From an uncultured Alphaproteobacteria bacterium (GTDB taxonomy: Bacteria > Pseudomonadota > Alphaproteobacteria > Caulobacterales > Caulobacteraceae): DNA of 64,000 nt. Of this stretch, positions 52,868 to 62,900 are shown one piece after another. The stretch covers positions 1-64,000 of the forward strand of contig CALETE010000080.1 of the NCBI GenBank assembly GCA_937920085.1. The letters are read 5' to 3'. The position numbers and the translations under genes were made by a program. Within the stretch, counting starts at the first letter, position 1; the number at the start of each line of letters is the position of its first letter. The notes under the pieces were generated by a model, which saw only the letters and a list, made by a program, of their open reading frames with translations, did no database searches and had not been told where the DNA came from.

Positions 52868-53701
52868 ATGAGCGAGCAGGATCTCATTGGCTATGCGGTG
52901 GACAATGGCGTCGCCACAATCCTCTTCAACCGGCCAGAAAAGCTGAATGCCCTGACCCCGGCCATGTTGGCCCTGTTTTTCCGTACCGTGCGGCGGGCGG
53001 CCAGCGATCCGGAGGCCCGGGTCATTGTCATCACCGGCGCAGGGCGCAGCTTCTGTGCGGGCCTTGATCTGTCGGTTATTGGCGCCGGCGGGACAGCCCA
53101 GTCGCTGAGCAACGATCTGCCCCCGGCACCACAGTGGGGTGACGACATCGGTCCAGACCTGTCACGGTTCTACTCCGGCGGCTGGAACGAACTGATCACC
53201 TCGCGCAAGCCGACCATTGCCGCCATAAATGGACCGGCCTTCGGCTGGGGCTTTATCCTGTCCCTTCACTGCGACATTCGCTTTGCCGCACACTCGGCCA
53301 TGATGAACGCGACCTTTGCGCGCTTGGGCGTGCCCGCGGAAAAGGGCTCGGGCTGGCTATTAGCCCGGCTGATCGGCACGGCACGCGCCTTGGACCTGCT
53401 ATACACTGCACGCCGACTTGATGGGGCGGAGGCGGAACGCCTCGGCTTGGTCAATGCCGTGCTGCCGGACGACGCCCTGATGAGCCACGTCACCCAATAC
53501 GCCCACCAGATTGCCGCCAACTCCGCCCCCCGGGCCCTGGCAGCCATGAAGGCGCAGGTCTGGTCGGCCCTGGATGATCCTTATGATGTCGGTTTCGCTG
53601 ACGCTGACCATGAACAGGACTTGGCCACAAAGACCGAAGATTTCCGGGAAGGGATCACCAGCTACCGGGAAAAGCGCGCGCCGAACTTCCGCGGCGTTTG
53701 A
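52868..53701 (+). CDS. Enoyl-CoA hydratase/isomerase family protein
   Basis: Crotonase-fold enzyme, 277 residues, that hydrates or isomerises CoA esters. VATILFNRPEKLNALTPAM, the oxyanion-hole strand VIVITGAGRSFCAGLDLSVIG and the second oxyanion segment KPTIAAINGPAFGWGFILSLHCDIRFAA are clear. One of the two usual catalytic Glu positions is replaced around the AEKGSGW loop only if counted strictly, so I do not judge activity. AGGGGA precedes the ATG. Shared promoter motif with the ring-cleavage operon suggests a later step in the same route. Confidence 0.9.
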   Translation: MSEQDLIGYAVDNGVATILFNRPEKLNALTPAMLALFFRTVRRAASDPEARVIVITGAGRSFCAGLDLSVIGAGGTAQSLSNDLPPAPQWGDDIGPDLSRFYSGGWNELITSRKPTIAAINGPAFGWGFILSLHCDIRFAAHSAMMNATFARLGVPAEKGSGWLLARLIGTARALDLLYTARRLDGAEAERLGLVNAVLPDDALMSHVTQYAHQIAANSAPRALAAMKAQVWSALDDPYDVGFADADHEQDLATKTEDFREGITSYREKRAPNFRGV

Positions 53702-53758
53702 TCGCCACCCAACCTACGGTCTTGCCAGACTTTGGCCTGTCACTATGGAGCTCGATCC

Positions 53759-54184
53759 ATGAACCTGACCGCGAATGTCCTCATCACCCTTGTGGCCCTG
53801 GCGACGGGGCTGGCGCCCATGAAGGCTGACTTCAACGCCACCCACGCCACCAACCCCCTGTGGACACCCCATGCGCGGTTTCACGTCGTCTGGCAGGTGC
53901 TTTGCCAGTCTGGGGTATCGGTGTTCATTCTCTATTTGGTCTGGGTGGCAGATTTCGCCGGTCATGCCCTGATGGCGGCGATCCTGAACTTCAACTGGGC
54001 CCTGACCTTTTTCATCACCCTATTCAATATTAAGCGCTTCAGCGGATCCCTGAAGGATGTGAACGGCATCGCGCCGTTTCGCGTCAAAATCGGCGGCAAG
54101 GACCACCTGATCGACACCAATCTTTTCGGCGCAACCCTGCTGAGTGTGATCAACGGCATTGCTACGGCCCTGCTTCTGGCCTGA
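53759..54184 (+). CDS. Hypothetical membrane protein, 141 residues
   Basis: The ATG at 53759 has GGAG 8 nt upstream. The protein has about four hydrophobic segments (TANVLITLVALATGLAPM, VVWQVLCQSGVSVFILYLVW, ALMAAILNFNWALTFFITLF and LLSVINGIATALLLA) and a conserved-looking FNATHATNPLWTPHARFH loop. Inner-membrane location is likely. I do not assign a family or function. It follows the enoyl-CoA hydratase gene by 57 nt on the same strand. Confidence 0.7.
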   Translation: MNLTANVLITLVALATGLAPMKADFNATHATNPLWTPHARFHVVWQVLCQSGVSVFILYLVWVADFAGHALMAAILNFNWALTFFITLFNIKRFSGSLKDVNGIAPFRVKIGGKDHLIDTNLFGATLLSVINGIATALLLA

Positions 54185-54200
54185 GGCCAAAAGCGTGGCC

Positions 54201-54737
54201 TTAGTTAACGGGGCGATCAGCCTGGCTTTGCAGCAGTGGGATTTGAGACGATATCTGCAAGTCGATAGCCGCCGTCAGTGTGCGCTCAATTTGGAAGAAG
54301 GTCGCCGCCTTTACCCCGGGTAGGACCTTGTTGAATCTTGGAATCGCGCTGACACGAAGTTCAGCAAGCTTAAGATCAACCTCAAGCCAGCGCTTAATGA
54401 ACTGCGTCGCTGCCTTGTCGTCATAGCCTCCGAATTGGACCGCATACTCTTGAATGAGCGTCTTTTGGGCCGCTTTCACGGCAATAATTTCAGCGGCGTA
54501 CTGCTCATATACCGGCCAAAATCGCGTCGCCTCATCGGCAGTAAGCTTTAGATTCTGCGCAACGGCAGTCTTCAGACTGCTTTGAATATCCCTGCGAAGC
54601 GCCTCTGCGTCACGATCTGAAAACCCTGGCTTCGGAGGCGCAACCGTGGGTGCGGGCTGGGGTGTGGATTGTGCATGTGCCGAGACGGAGGTCAGCATTG
54701 CGGCGAAAGTCATAGCAATAAGGCTGTTACGGGTCAT
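54201..54737 (-). CDS. Hypothetical secreted protein, helical
   Basis: About 178 residues from the ATG at 54737; two earlier ATGs (54749, 54776) are possible. A signal peptide (SLIAMTFAAMLTSVSAHAQ) is followed by a Pro-rich linker and a mostly helical body (QSSLKTAVAQNLKLTADEATRF; YEQYAAEIIAVKAAQKTLIQ; RWLEVDLKLAELRVSAIPRF) that recalls LTXXQ/Spy-like periplasmic proteins in layout (a LTADEATRFWPVY turn), but this is a loose resemblance. Probably periplasmic. A strong hairpin at 54862-54888 lies upstream. Confidence 0.68.
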   Translation of the reverse strand: MTRNSLIAMTFAAMLTSVSAHAQSTPQPAPTVAPPKPGFSDRDAEALRRDIQSSLKTAVAQNLKLTADEATRFWPVYEQYAAEIIAVKAAQKTLIQEYAVQFGGYDDKAATQFIKRWLEVDLKLAELRVSAIPRFNKVLPGVKAATFFQIERTLTAAIDLQISSQIPLLQSQADRPVN

Positions 54738-54861
54738 TCCAAGTTCCATGTTTTGGTCGGCTAGAATGAGGGGCAAGGGTCTGCTCCTAAGATTTTGGCC
54801 GAAGGGCGAGTGATAGGTTTCTGGTAGCCTCGACGTCGGGATGATCGCGCTTGGCAGTCTA

Positions 54862-54888
54862 GGCCGCCTGCTGTTTTTGCAGGCGGCC
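54862..54888 (-). terminator. Strong hairpin after the outer-membrane protein gene
   Basis: GGCCGCCTGC (54862-54871) and GCAGGCGGCC (54879-54888) form a perfect 10-bp GC-rich stem with a 7-nt loop, 77 nt beyond the stop of the - strand barrel gene and before the next gene on that strand. No T-tract follows, so termination may need Rho. Confidence 0.6.
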
Positions 54889-54964
54889 CTATTGCCCAGG
54901 CCGGACTTGGGGGATGACCGACCACGACAAGACTTGGCATCGGAATTCGATGCTGAAGAGGTTC

Positions 54965-55783
54965 CTAGAACTGGTAGGACAACAGCAGTCGTATGACGCT
55001 GAAATGGCCACGGCTCTTATCTGAGATACTGACGGTCCCAGGGGTTGAACCCGGAATGTCATAGGTCTCATTCCGACCCTTGACCTTCACGTAGAGATAT
55101 TCCAAGCGCCCCAGCACGGTGTTGCTGATCGCGTATTCACCGCCGGCCCCAACGACATAGCCGTCGGCCGACTTAGAGCCATGGGGCGTATAGGTGACCG
55201 ATGTGGTTGAACCTGTCGGCGTATAGGTGACAGAGCCCTTGGACGATGTAGCGGTCCCACCAAACGCCAGTCCCGCTGTGCCGTAAAGGTTGAGGTTTGG
55301 GGTCACGAGATACCCCGCCGTCCCTCGAACAGTCGCCAAGTAGTTGGCTGTCGTCCCCGACGAAAACTTGTACGTCCCACCCTTCAGAAGGTCCGAATTG
55401 CTGGTGGTATAGGTCTGTTCTGAGCGGTGATAGATCGACCCCAGGCCCGAGATATCGGCCTCTGCGCCCAGCACGATGGGCTGATCCTCGACCTTGAAAC
55501 GATAGCCTCCCAGCGCGCCATAGGTCGAGACGCTGTTTGGGGCGACCTTCAGGAAGGTCTTCGCATCGGCAACCTGCTGTGCCGTAAGACCCACCTGTGA
55601 GAATTTATCCACACCAGCGCTGAATGCCGTTCCGGAGATGACGCCCACATAGAAGCCGCTACGTTCAAATGGGCTGTTAGCCGCCTGAGCCCAAGCACCG
55701 TGAGCGCTAACCAGGCCGAGAACCGCCGAGGAAAGACCAACGGACAGCGCCCTGCGGGAGCGGGAGTTGTGATGAAATTTCAT
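54965..55783 (-). CDS. Outer-membrane beta-barrel protein (Omp25/31-like)
   Basis: 272 residues with a signal peptide (SVGLSSAVLGLVSAHGAWA) and alternating-strand barrel sequence. GFYVGVISGTAF, SVSTYGALGGYRF, PIVLGAEADISG and the closing FSVIRLLLSYQF with a C-terminal Phe fit the eight-stranded alphaproteobacterial outer-membrane porin-like family. Gly/Ser/Thr-rich external loops carry repeated YTPTGSTTSVTYTP. A GAGG precedes the ATG and a strong hairpin lies downstream. Likely structural or adhesive; no specific role visible. Confidence 0.85.
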   Translation of the reverse strand: MKFHHNSRSRRALSVGLSSAVLGLVSAHGAWAQAANSPFERSGFYVGVISGTAFSAGVDKFSQVGLTAQQVADAKTFLKVAPNSVSTYGALGGYRFKVEDQPIVLGAEADISGLGSIYHRSEQTYTTSNSDLLKGGTYKFSSGTTANYLATVRGTAGYLVTPNLNLYGTAGLAFGGTATSSKGSVTYTPTGSTTSVTYTPHGSKSADGYVVGAGGEYAISNTVLGRLEYLYVKVKGRNETYDIPGSTPGTVSISDKSRGHFSVIRLLLSYQF

Positions 55784-55943
55784 GCCGAACCTCGATTAAG
55801 CCCCTAGAATTGGGAGCTCGGTCAGTTTTTTAGATGCGAGGGCTCCTGGACAGGACCTAACCGGACATTTGGGGTGCAGGCTTTTTCAAGACGTCAGCAA
55901 AGCGAAGGCAGACGCGGCTAACCCTGTAGCGTCTTAACCGACC

Positions 55944-57014
55944 TCAGGCGCGGTGGGCCCTCGCCGCTTCTAAAATGGCCCGGAATTGATTGCGACCTTC
56001 AGATGCCGCCGCTTCCTGGTAAACACGGCGATATTCAAGAGGGGTACATCCCGTTGTATTGCTGAAAAATCTGCGGAAGCTTCGCTCATCAGAAAATTCA
56101 AGATCGAAACCAATTTCGCTAATGGACTTGTTCGTGGTCGCGATCAGAACCATGGCCTTGGCAGCCTTGATACTCTTCTCCAGATCGCGGACCGAGTACT
56201 CCGTTTCCTGAATGGCGATACGGCGCCGCTGGCGTCCATCGACGTTCCGCTTCTTGGCCTTGGTTTCGGCGCTATGGAGCAGCCCGTCTGCGTTCATGAG
56301 CGGCAGATGATTGCGTCTCATGATAGGACGCATCTTGTCCACCAATAGTCCCCAACGCAGGATATTGTTTACAGGATCGAACGTGTCGCTGGCGCGGCGG
56401 GGCATTAAAAGGACACTTTTGTCGAACTCTAAGCCTGTGAACTCAGAAAATACGACTTCACTATCTGTATCTTTATTGTATTTCATCAACGAAGAATACA
56501 ATTTTGACCTTGTGTAAAATTTCTTGACTGGAATAAATTCCCCAACAAACGACCACATTATGTAAACATATAACAATATTGTTGATATTTCACACGCTGC
56601 GGCACGTTCTTCATCGTGTCCATCCGTTTCGATCTGAATTATAAAAATCTTATCTTTTTCTTTTTTACGAAGAACACGCGTTGGACAAAGGCGTTTTAGA
56701 AAGCTAATCAGTAGATCAATCGCCTCAGACAGGGTTTCCCCAGTCATCATGATACGAAATGTCAGATCCATTGTCCCCGTCGGTATGGGTTGCCGACAGT
56801 GTCCATAGTTTTCATCATCAAGTCGGACGGCAAGATTTAGAATTAAATTCTTTGTCTCTGTCGATGTATACCAGTCTGCATTTGGGTTGATATCCAAGGA
56901 TGACGCAAAGCAATCGAAGCTTTCGCCACATGAAGTCACGGAACTTAACTGAAATCGGACCCAAGCCGCTGGGACCATTCCCTCTTCGATCATATTTGAT
57001 GAGGCCACTTGCAT
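55944..57014 (-). CDS. AraC family regulator (first of a tandem pair)
   Basis: 356 residues. The C-terminal ~100 residues form the double helix-turn-helix (SVRDLEKSIKAAKAMVLIA... ISEIGFDLEFSDERSFRRFF, TGCTPLEYRRVYQ). The N-terminal ~230 residues resemble the Arabinose_bd-like sensor domain of ArgR/OruR-type AraC proteins (LTFRIMMTGETLSEAIDLL; FTGLEFDKSVLLMPRR). Low GC at third positions compared with neighbours. The start is uncertain (57014 ATG, or a nearby GTG or Met13). A homologous gene follows at 57316-58437, so the pair is a duplication. Confidence 0.88.
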   Translation of the reverse strand: MQVASSNMIEEGMVPAAWVRFQLSSVTSCGESFDCFASSLDINPNADWYTSTETKNLILNLAVRLDDENYGHCRQPIPTGTMDLTFRIMMTGETLSEAIDLLISFLKRLCPTRVLRKKEKDKIFIIQIETDGHDEERAAACEISTILLYVYIMWSFVGEFIPVKKFYTRSKLYSSLMKYNKDTDSEVVFSEFTGLEFDKSVLLMPRRASDTFDPVNNILRWGLLVDKMRPIMRRNHLPLMNADGLLHSAETKAKKRNVDGRQRRRIAIQETEYSVRDLEKSIKAAKAMVLIATTNKSISEIGFDLEFSDERSFRRFFSNTTGCTPLEYRRVYQEAAASEGRNQFRAILEAARAHRA

Positions 57015-57315
57015 ACCCTGCGCGTTGAAGACGGCAGTCTTAAATACTATTACAACAACTGAAATAACTTAGATATTACATCTAGGTAAATTATTGTTCT
57101 TATTGATTTTATATAACATTTTACCTTCATGGGTCGCTCGACATACAGCAATCTGTGGCCACGCTTAGATTTAGCGGCATCCAAACAATCGAGAACTTCC
57201 CTATAAATATGCTTCCTTCAGCCTAGCTTTGGCAAGTGACTATTTCCATAAATAGATCTGAAGAATTCATGATATATAAAACATAGGAAGAAGACTTTCT
57301 TCCTCGAGATGGCCC
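57015..57315. other. AT-rich region between the two AraC genes
   Basis: About 300 nt, markedly AT-rich, with no gene seen. TAGAT (57070-57074) and ATCTA (57080-57084) form a small inverted repeat 56 nt before the downstream AraC start. A terminator for the upstream AraC gene lies at its other end. Confidence 0.45.
57285..57304 (-). terminator. Intrinsic terminator of the second AraC gene
   Basis: On the reverse strand AGGAAGAA pairs with TTCTTCCT around a 4-nt loop (57285-57304), 11 nt after the AraC stop, and continues into ATGTTTTATA. This short, T-rich tail makes intrinsic termination plausible. Confidence 0.55.
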
Positions 57316-58437
57316 TCAGACCCGAAGGGCAGATGCGGCTTCCAATATAGCTCGGAAGTGATTACGTCCTTCGGACGCTGCAGCCTCTTGATAGACGCTG
57401 CGGTACTCCAACGGTGTGCAGCCCGTTACTTCGGTAAAAAACCTGCGGAAGCTTCGATCGTCAGAAAATTCAAGCTCAAAGCCGATTTCGCTGATCGTCT
57501 TATTGGTGGTTGAAATCAGGACCATAGCCTTGGCCGCCTTGATGCTCTTCTCCAAATCACGCACGGAGTAGGCGGTTTCATTGAGCGCGATCCGGCGTTT
57601 CTGGCGCGTATCGACATTTCTGTCCTTAGCCTTGGCCTCCGCCTGCTGGAGCAGTCCTTCTGCATTCAAAAGGGGTAGGTGCTTGCGTTCCATGACGGGA
57701 CGCATCTTGTCCGCCAATAGGCCCCAACGGATGGCGTTACTTACTGGGTCTGCACCATCGCCTGCGCGGCGGGGCAGGGAAAGTTTGTCCGTGTCAAATT
57801 CCAATCCACTGAAGTCAGATAAAATGACTTCGCAGTCAGCATCTTTATTGTAATTCATAAATGACGCATACAAATTTGACCGTGTGTAAAATTTTCTGGC
57901 GACGAGAAATTCGCCACTAAAAGACGTCAAGGCAAATAGATACATTAGAAGTATAGTTATTTCACACGCAGCTGCGTGTTCTTGGTCAATTCCATCGGTC
58001 TCAAGCTTTAGAATAAAGGTTTCGCCCCGATCAATTTTTTGAAAATCCCGTGTTGGGCAAAGTTTCATTGAGAAACCGATGAGCAGCTCAATAGCTTCAG
58101 CTAGAGTTCCCGCCGTCATCATGACGCGCAAGGCGAGCTCAGTTGCGCCATTCGGAATGGGCTGCCGACAGTGGCCATAATGCTCGTCACCCAGCCGGGC
58201 GATGAGGTTGATGATCAAGGTCTTGTTTTCGGTCGGCGTATACCAGCTGGCATTGGGATCGATGTCAAAGGACGACGCGTAGCTATCAAAGCCTTCGCCG
58301 ACCGCGGCAAGGGTGCTCATCTGGAAACGGACCCAAGCCGCAGGGATCATACCTTTTACGGTCGTCTGTTCATTGGTCACTTGGAAGCACTTTGATCTAG
58401 GAACTAAGACTGAAAAACCGGATGGCTGCACCTGCAA
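57316..58437 (-). CDS. AraC family regulator (second of a tandem pair)
   Basis: Up to 373 residues, close in sequence to the gene at 55944-57014: VPAAWVRFQ versus IPAAWVRFQ, GHCRQPIP in both, and nearly identical helix-turn-helix (SVRDLEKSIKAAKAMVLIS... ISEIGFELEFSDDRSFRRFF). The 58437 codon is TTG; comparison with the paralogue suggests GTG at 58380 as the shared start. Divergent from the RND efflux operon with a 395-nt gap, so it is a candidate regulator of that pump. Effector unknown. Confidence 0.87.
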   Translation of the reverse strand: MQVQPSGFSVLVPRSKCFQVTNEQTTVKGMIPAAWVRFQMSTLAAVGEGFDSYASSFDIDPNASWYTPTENKTLIINLIARLGDEHYGHCRQPIPNGATELALRVMMTAGTLAEAIELLIGFSMKLCPTRDFQKIDRGETFILKLETDGIDQEHAAACEITILLMYLFALTSFSGEFLVARKFYTRSNLYASFMNYNKDADCEVILSDFSGLEFDTDKLSLPRRAGDGADPVSNAIRWGLLADKMRPVMERKHLPLLNAEGLLQQAEAKAKDRNVDTRQKRRIALNETAYSVRDLEKSIKAAKAMVLISTTNKTISEIGFELEFSDDRSFRRFFTEVTGCTPLEYRSVYQEAAASEGRNHFRAILEAASALRV

Positions 58438-58832
58438 ACGAGAGGCAGAAGCTGAGGCTAAACTAGGGGAAAGAGGTTTGTAATTTATTGTCGTCCTTCA
58501 ATTTCTGCCGACACGCACCTTTTGAAACTTAGACTTCGAGGCGCGCGCTTCGGCTGGACGATTGGGTCGGTTGAGTCGAGGGCGGATCGATCAGGATAAT
58601 TCAGTTCCAACTGGCCCTGCCGTCCCGTGATGACTTTGGCCTGAAATGTCCGATTCAGTCCCGTCCGTCAGCACATCTCCCGTGCGATCAGTTGAGTGGG
58701 TGTCTCTCAGACATCCCTAACCTCTCGGACCTCGGGACATATCCAGTGCCTCACTTGTCGACTCGACCTTCACACCCCAGCAAACCTCGGTCTCGAAACG
58801 ACGAGACCCTAGAGACGGCATGGCCAGGGTAT
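58438..58832. promoter_or_regulatory. Divergent region between AraC and the RND operon
   Basis: 395 nt with no convincing gene. CAGTT-CC-AACTG at 58602-58613 is a perfect 5-bp inverted repeat and may be an operator. An open frame continues upstream of the adaptor start to 58692 but lacks a signal-like sequence and has poor coding features. Confidence 0.4.
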
Positions 58833-59918
58833 GTGCGGGCCCTGGCGATGGTCCTGGCGGCCACGGCGCTTAACGGCTGTTCCGAAAAGGCATCGGAGGC
58901 ACCCAGCGGGAATATCCGTCCGGTCCTGACCCTGGTTGCTGAGCCGACGTCGCAAACCCCAGCGGCAGAATATGCGGGGTCTGTACGGTCGCATTTCGAA
59001 ACCCCTCTAGCCTTCCGAACGACGGGCCAGATCACAGCTCGGCAGGTCGAAGTTGGTGACCGTGTGTCCACTGGACAGGTGCTGATGCGCCTTGACCCAG
59101 GTGACGCCGAGTTGGGGGCGACCTCGGCCCGAGCTCAGGCCTCTGCGGCTGAGGTCAATGCCGCTGCAGTGACTCAGGACCTGGTCAGAGCTCGCCGTCT
59201 GCTGGCGGAGGGATTCATCTCCCAGTCGGAGTTTGATCGACAGAATGCAACGGCGGCACAGGCTGCGGCACAACTGAGCAGCTCACGGGCGCAAAGCCAG
59301 GCCGCCATCCGCCAGGTCGGCTATGCCATATTGAAATCTCCCCGTGCTGGTGTCGTAGCGGGGCTCACCGCCGAAGTGGGGGCTACGGTCGGCGCGGGTC
59401 AAACAGTGGCCACGGTTGCCGACCCCAATCACCTTGAGATCGCCATCAGCGTCCCAGAAGATCAGCGCGCTTTCCTGACAGCCTCGCCCAAGATCACCGT
59501 TGGTATTTGGGCCAATGACAAGGTTCGGTATCCGGGACATGTGCAGACCCTGTCGGAAGTCGCCAATACCCAGACCCGGACCTTCGATGCCCGTATCGCG
59601 GTTGATGCCCCCGCAGGCGAGGTCAAGCTCGGTCAGACGGCCGAGGTCTATGTTGACCATCCGCCCGGCCCACCTCAGTTCCGGGTGCCCCTGACGGCGA
59701 TCGACCAACGCGGTGGAGTTGCCAGGGTTTGGATCTATGACGGCAAGACCTCCAAGGCCAATCCACGGGCCGTGGTGGTGAGCACCGCCGATAAGGCTTA
59801 CGCCCTCATTTCGTCGGGCCTCGGGACAGGCGAACGGGTCATCGTGTCGGGGGTGCACATTCTACACCCCGGCCAAGCCGTGCGTTTGATGTCCAGCACC
59901 GTTGGCACCCAGCCATGA
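58833..59918 (+). CDS. RND efflux periplasmic adaptor (membrane fusion lipoprotein)
   Basis: About 361 residues. GTG at 58833 is chosen because it opens into a lipoprotein signal (VRALAMVLAATALNGC, Cys near 16); the frame also runs to an ATG at 58692. Family segments: the biotinyl-lipoyl hairpin (RTTGQITARQVEVGDRVSTGQVLMRLDP), a helical hairpin with ARRLLAEGFISQSEFDRQNATAAQ, then ILKSPRAGVVAGLTAEVGATVGAGQTVATVADP. It links the pump to the outer-membrane channel. Coupled to the pump gene by a 4-nt overlap. Confidence 0.9.
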   Translation: MRALAMVLAATALNGCSEKASEAPSGNIRPVLTLVAEPTSQTPAAEYAGSVRSHFETPLAFRTTGQITARQVEVGDRVSTGQVLMRLDPGDAELGATSARAQASAAEVNAAAVTQDLVRARRLLAEGFISQSEFDRQNATAAQAAAQLSSSRAQSQAAIRQVGYAILKSPRAGVVAGLTAEVGATVGAGQTVATVADPNHLEIAISVPEDQRAFLTASPKITVGIWANDKVRYPGHVQTLSEVANTQTRTFDARIAVDAPAGEVKLGQTAEVYVDHPPGPPQFRVPLTAIDQRGGVARVWIYDGKTSKANPRAVVVSTADKAYALISSGLGTGERVIVSGVHILHPGQAVRLMSSTVGTQP

Positions 59919-62900
59919 GCTTCAATTTCTCAGATTGGGCACTTCGCCATAAGTCCTTCATCCTGTTCTTCATCATCTTGACGACGATTGCAGGGGTCGT
60001 TTCCTATAACGGGCTCGGACGGAAAGAAGATCCCGACTTCACGATCAAGACCATGATCGTCGGGGCCACCTGGTCCGGCGCTGGGACGACGGAGATGGCC
60101 GACCAGGTCACCGATAAGCTGGAGCTGGCGCTCCAGGGGATCCCTGAGATCGACTATACCAAGAGCTCGACCCGAGCCGGCTCGACGACGATCACCGTGC
60201 AACTGCGCAGTGATACCTCTGCGGCAAAGGTACCCGACGTTTGGTATCGCGTGCGCAAGACTCTGACGGATGCCCAGAGCCAGGGGAAGTTTCCCATCGG
60301 CATGATGGGCCCATTCTTTAATGACGACTTCGGCGATACCTTCGGCAATATCTATGCCATCACCGGCGATGGCTTCAGTTATCCGCAACTGAAGGCCTAT
60401 GCTGACACATTGCGTGACCGGATTCGTGCTGTGCCTGAAGTGGCCAAGGTGGAGCTTCAGGGCGACCAGGCAGAACGCATCTTCATCGAGTATCAGTCTG
60501 CGAAGCTGGCCTCCTTGGGGGTTAGTCCCCAGCTCATCGCCAATGCTATTAAAACCACGAATGACGTATCTCCAGCTGGCCTCATCGATACAGGCTCTGA
60601 ACGCATTCGCCTTAACGTGTCAGGTGCGCTGACATCCCTCGACACCATACGCAATATTGGGATCACCGCGAGTGACGGCCGCAGTTTCCGGCTGGGGGAT
60701 ATCGCGACGGTTTCGCGGGGGCTGATCGATCCTGCAGAGATGAAGATGCATGTGAACGGCCAGGAGGCGATCGGTCTGGCGATCAGCGCGCGCAAGGGCG
60801 GTAGCATTACTAAACTCGGAAAATCCCTGACCGATGTCGTTGCCGAATACCAAACTGAACTGCCCCTAGGCGTCACAATCCATACGGTGGCCGATCAACC
60901 CGTCGTCGTGAAAGCTGCCGTCGGTGAGTTCACCAAGTCTCTCGCCGAGGCGGTTGTTATCGTGATGGCCGTCAGCTTCCTGTCCCTCGGCTTCCGGCCG
61001 GGGATCGTCGTGGCCCTGTGCATTCCCTTGGTCCTTGGTGCGACCTTTGCCGTCATGAAGAGCGCAGGTATTGACCTGCAGCGGATCTCCCTTGGGGCGC
61101 TGATCATTGCCCTAGGCCTATTGGTGGACGACGCCATGATCGTCGTTGAGTCGATCGAGTCTCATCTTGAGATGGGCTGGGACAAGGCCAGGGCGGCGAT
61201 CTCGGCCTATGCCGCCACGGCGACGCCAATGCTGATCGGGACCCTGATCACCATTGCCGGATTCATGCCCATTGGCTTTGCCGAAGGCACAGCCAGTGAA
61301 TATGTCCGATCGCTCTTTCATGTTGTGGCGATCTCATTGATCCTGTCTTGGATCGTGGCGGTGCTGGTCACACCCTATATCGCCTTCCAGATTTTGCCTG
61401 AACCCAAGCATGTCAATCATGGCGAGGACGGCGGGCATCAAACCTCCCACAGCAGCCCCGCCTATCTTCGGTTCCGTAACCTGGTGAGCTGGTGCCTGGA
61501 CCGGCGGGTCCTGGTAATTTCGGCTACGGCTGGTGCCTTCATCGCGGCCATGGTGGTCTTTGCGATCGCCGTACCAAAACAGTTCTTCCCGGCTTCCGAC
61601 CGCCCTGAATTGGTGGTGGACCTTCGGCTACCGCACAATGCCAGCTTCGCAGCGACCGAGCGCGCGGCCCGTCGCATGGAGACCCTGCTGGCCGGGGATA
61701 AGGACATTGTCTCGACGTCGACCTATATCGGAGGGGGGGCCCCGCGCTTCTACCTCGCTTTAGACGTTCAAACCCCCGATGTCGCCTTGGCCCAGCTCGT
61801 CGTCCTCACCAAGGGAGAGGCGGCCCGCGAACGGGTAAGGACGAAGATTGAGACAGCCCTTGCCACGGGCTTTCCGGAAATCCGCGGCCGCGTAACGGGA
61901 CTGGAGAATGGCCCCCCAATTGGTCAGCCAATTCAGCTGCGTCTCTCTGGTGCTAATCATGAGCAAATCCGTCCCACCGCCGAGGCCCTAGAAGCCCTAC
62001 TGCGCCGGACGCCACACCTGAGAGGCGTGAAGACGGATTACGGCGAAAGGCTGAAGACCGTCCAGCTCAAGGTCGATGAGGACAAGGTTCGGGCCCTGGG
62101 GATTAGCTATGACGCGCTTCGGCAGGCCCTAGAAGGTTCCCTCGAGGGCGCGCCGATCACAGTGATGCGGGAGGGCGACAAGTCGGTCCTATTGCTGGCC
62201 CGTTTGAGCGAAGCTGAGCGTACCAACCTCGGGACCCTGGCCTATGCGAAGATCCCAACAGCCTCCGGTGCCTATGTCCCGCTGTCGCAGGTCGCTCGCC
62301 TTCTTCCCACAACCGAACCCTCGCTACTTTGGCGGCGCAATCGACAGGCAAACATCACAGTGTTTGCTGACGTCGACGGTGTGCAGCCAGCTGAGGCTCT
62401 CGCGCGCTTAGGTCCGGACCTGGAGCAGGTAAAGGCTGGTCTGCCAGCAGGTGCAAAACTGACGGTCGGCGGCTCGATTGAAGAGAGTGCCACCAGTCAG
62501 GCGCAGGTTGTCTCGGTCCTGCCCGTCGCAGTGCTGCTGATCTGCGTCCTGCTCATGGTACAGCTGCAGAATATCAAGAAGATGCTTCTGGTCCTCGCCA
62601 CCGGGCCCTTGGCCTTGATCGGCGTCGCCTTGATCCTGGCTCTGTTCCAGATTCCCTTCGGCTTCGTGGCCATGCTGGGCTCACTGTCTCTCTTTGGAAT
62701 GGTGATCCGGAATTCTGTGATCCTGGTGGCGCGGGTCGATGAATTGGTAGCGGCCGGGGTCGCCCTGGAAGCGGCCATTCTCGATGCGACCATGCACCGG
62801 GTCAGACCGATCCTGCTGACAGCAACAGCTGCAATCCTAGCCATGATCCCCCTGACGCGATCCGTATTCTGGGGACCTATGGCCTTCTCGACCATGGGCG

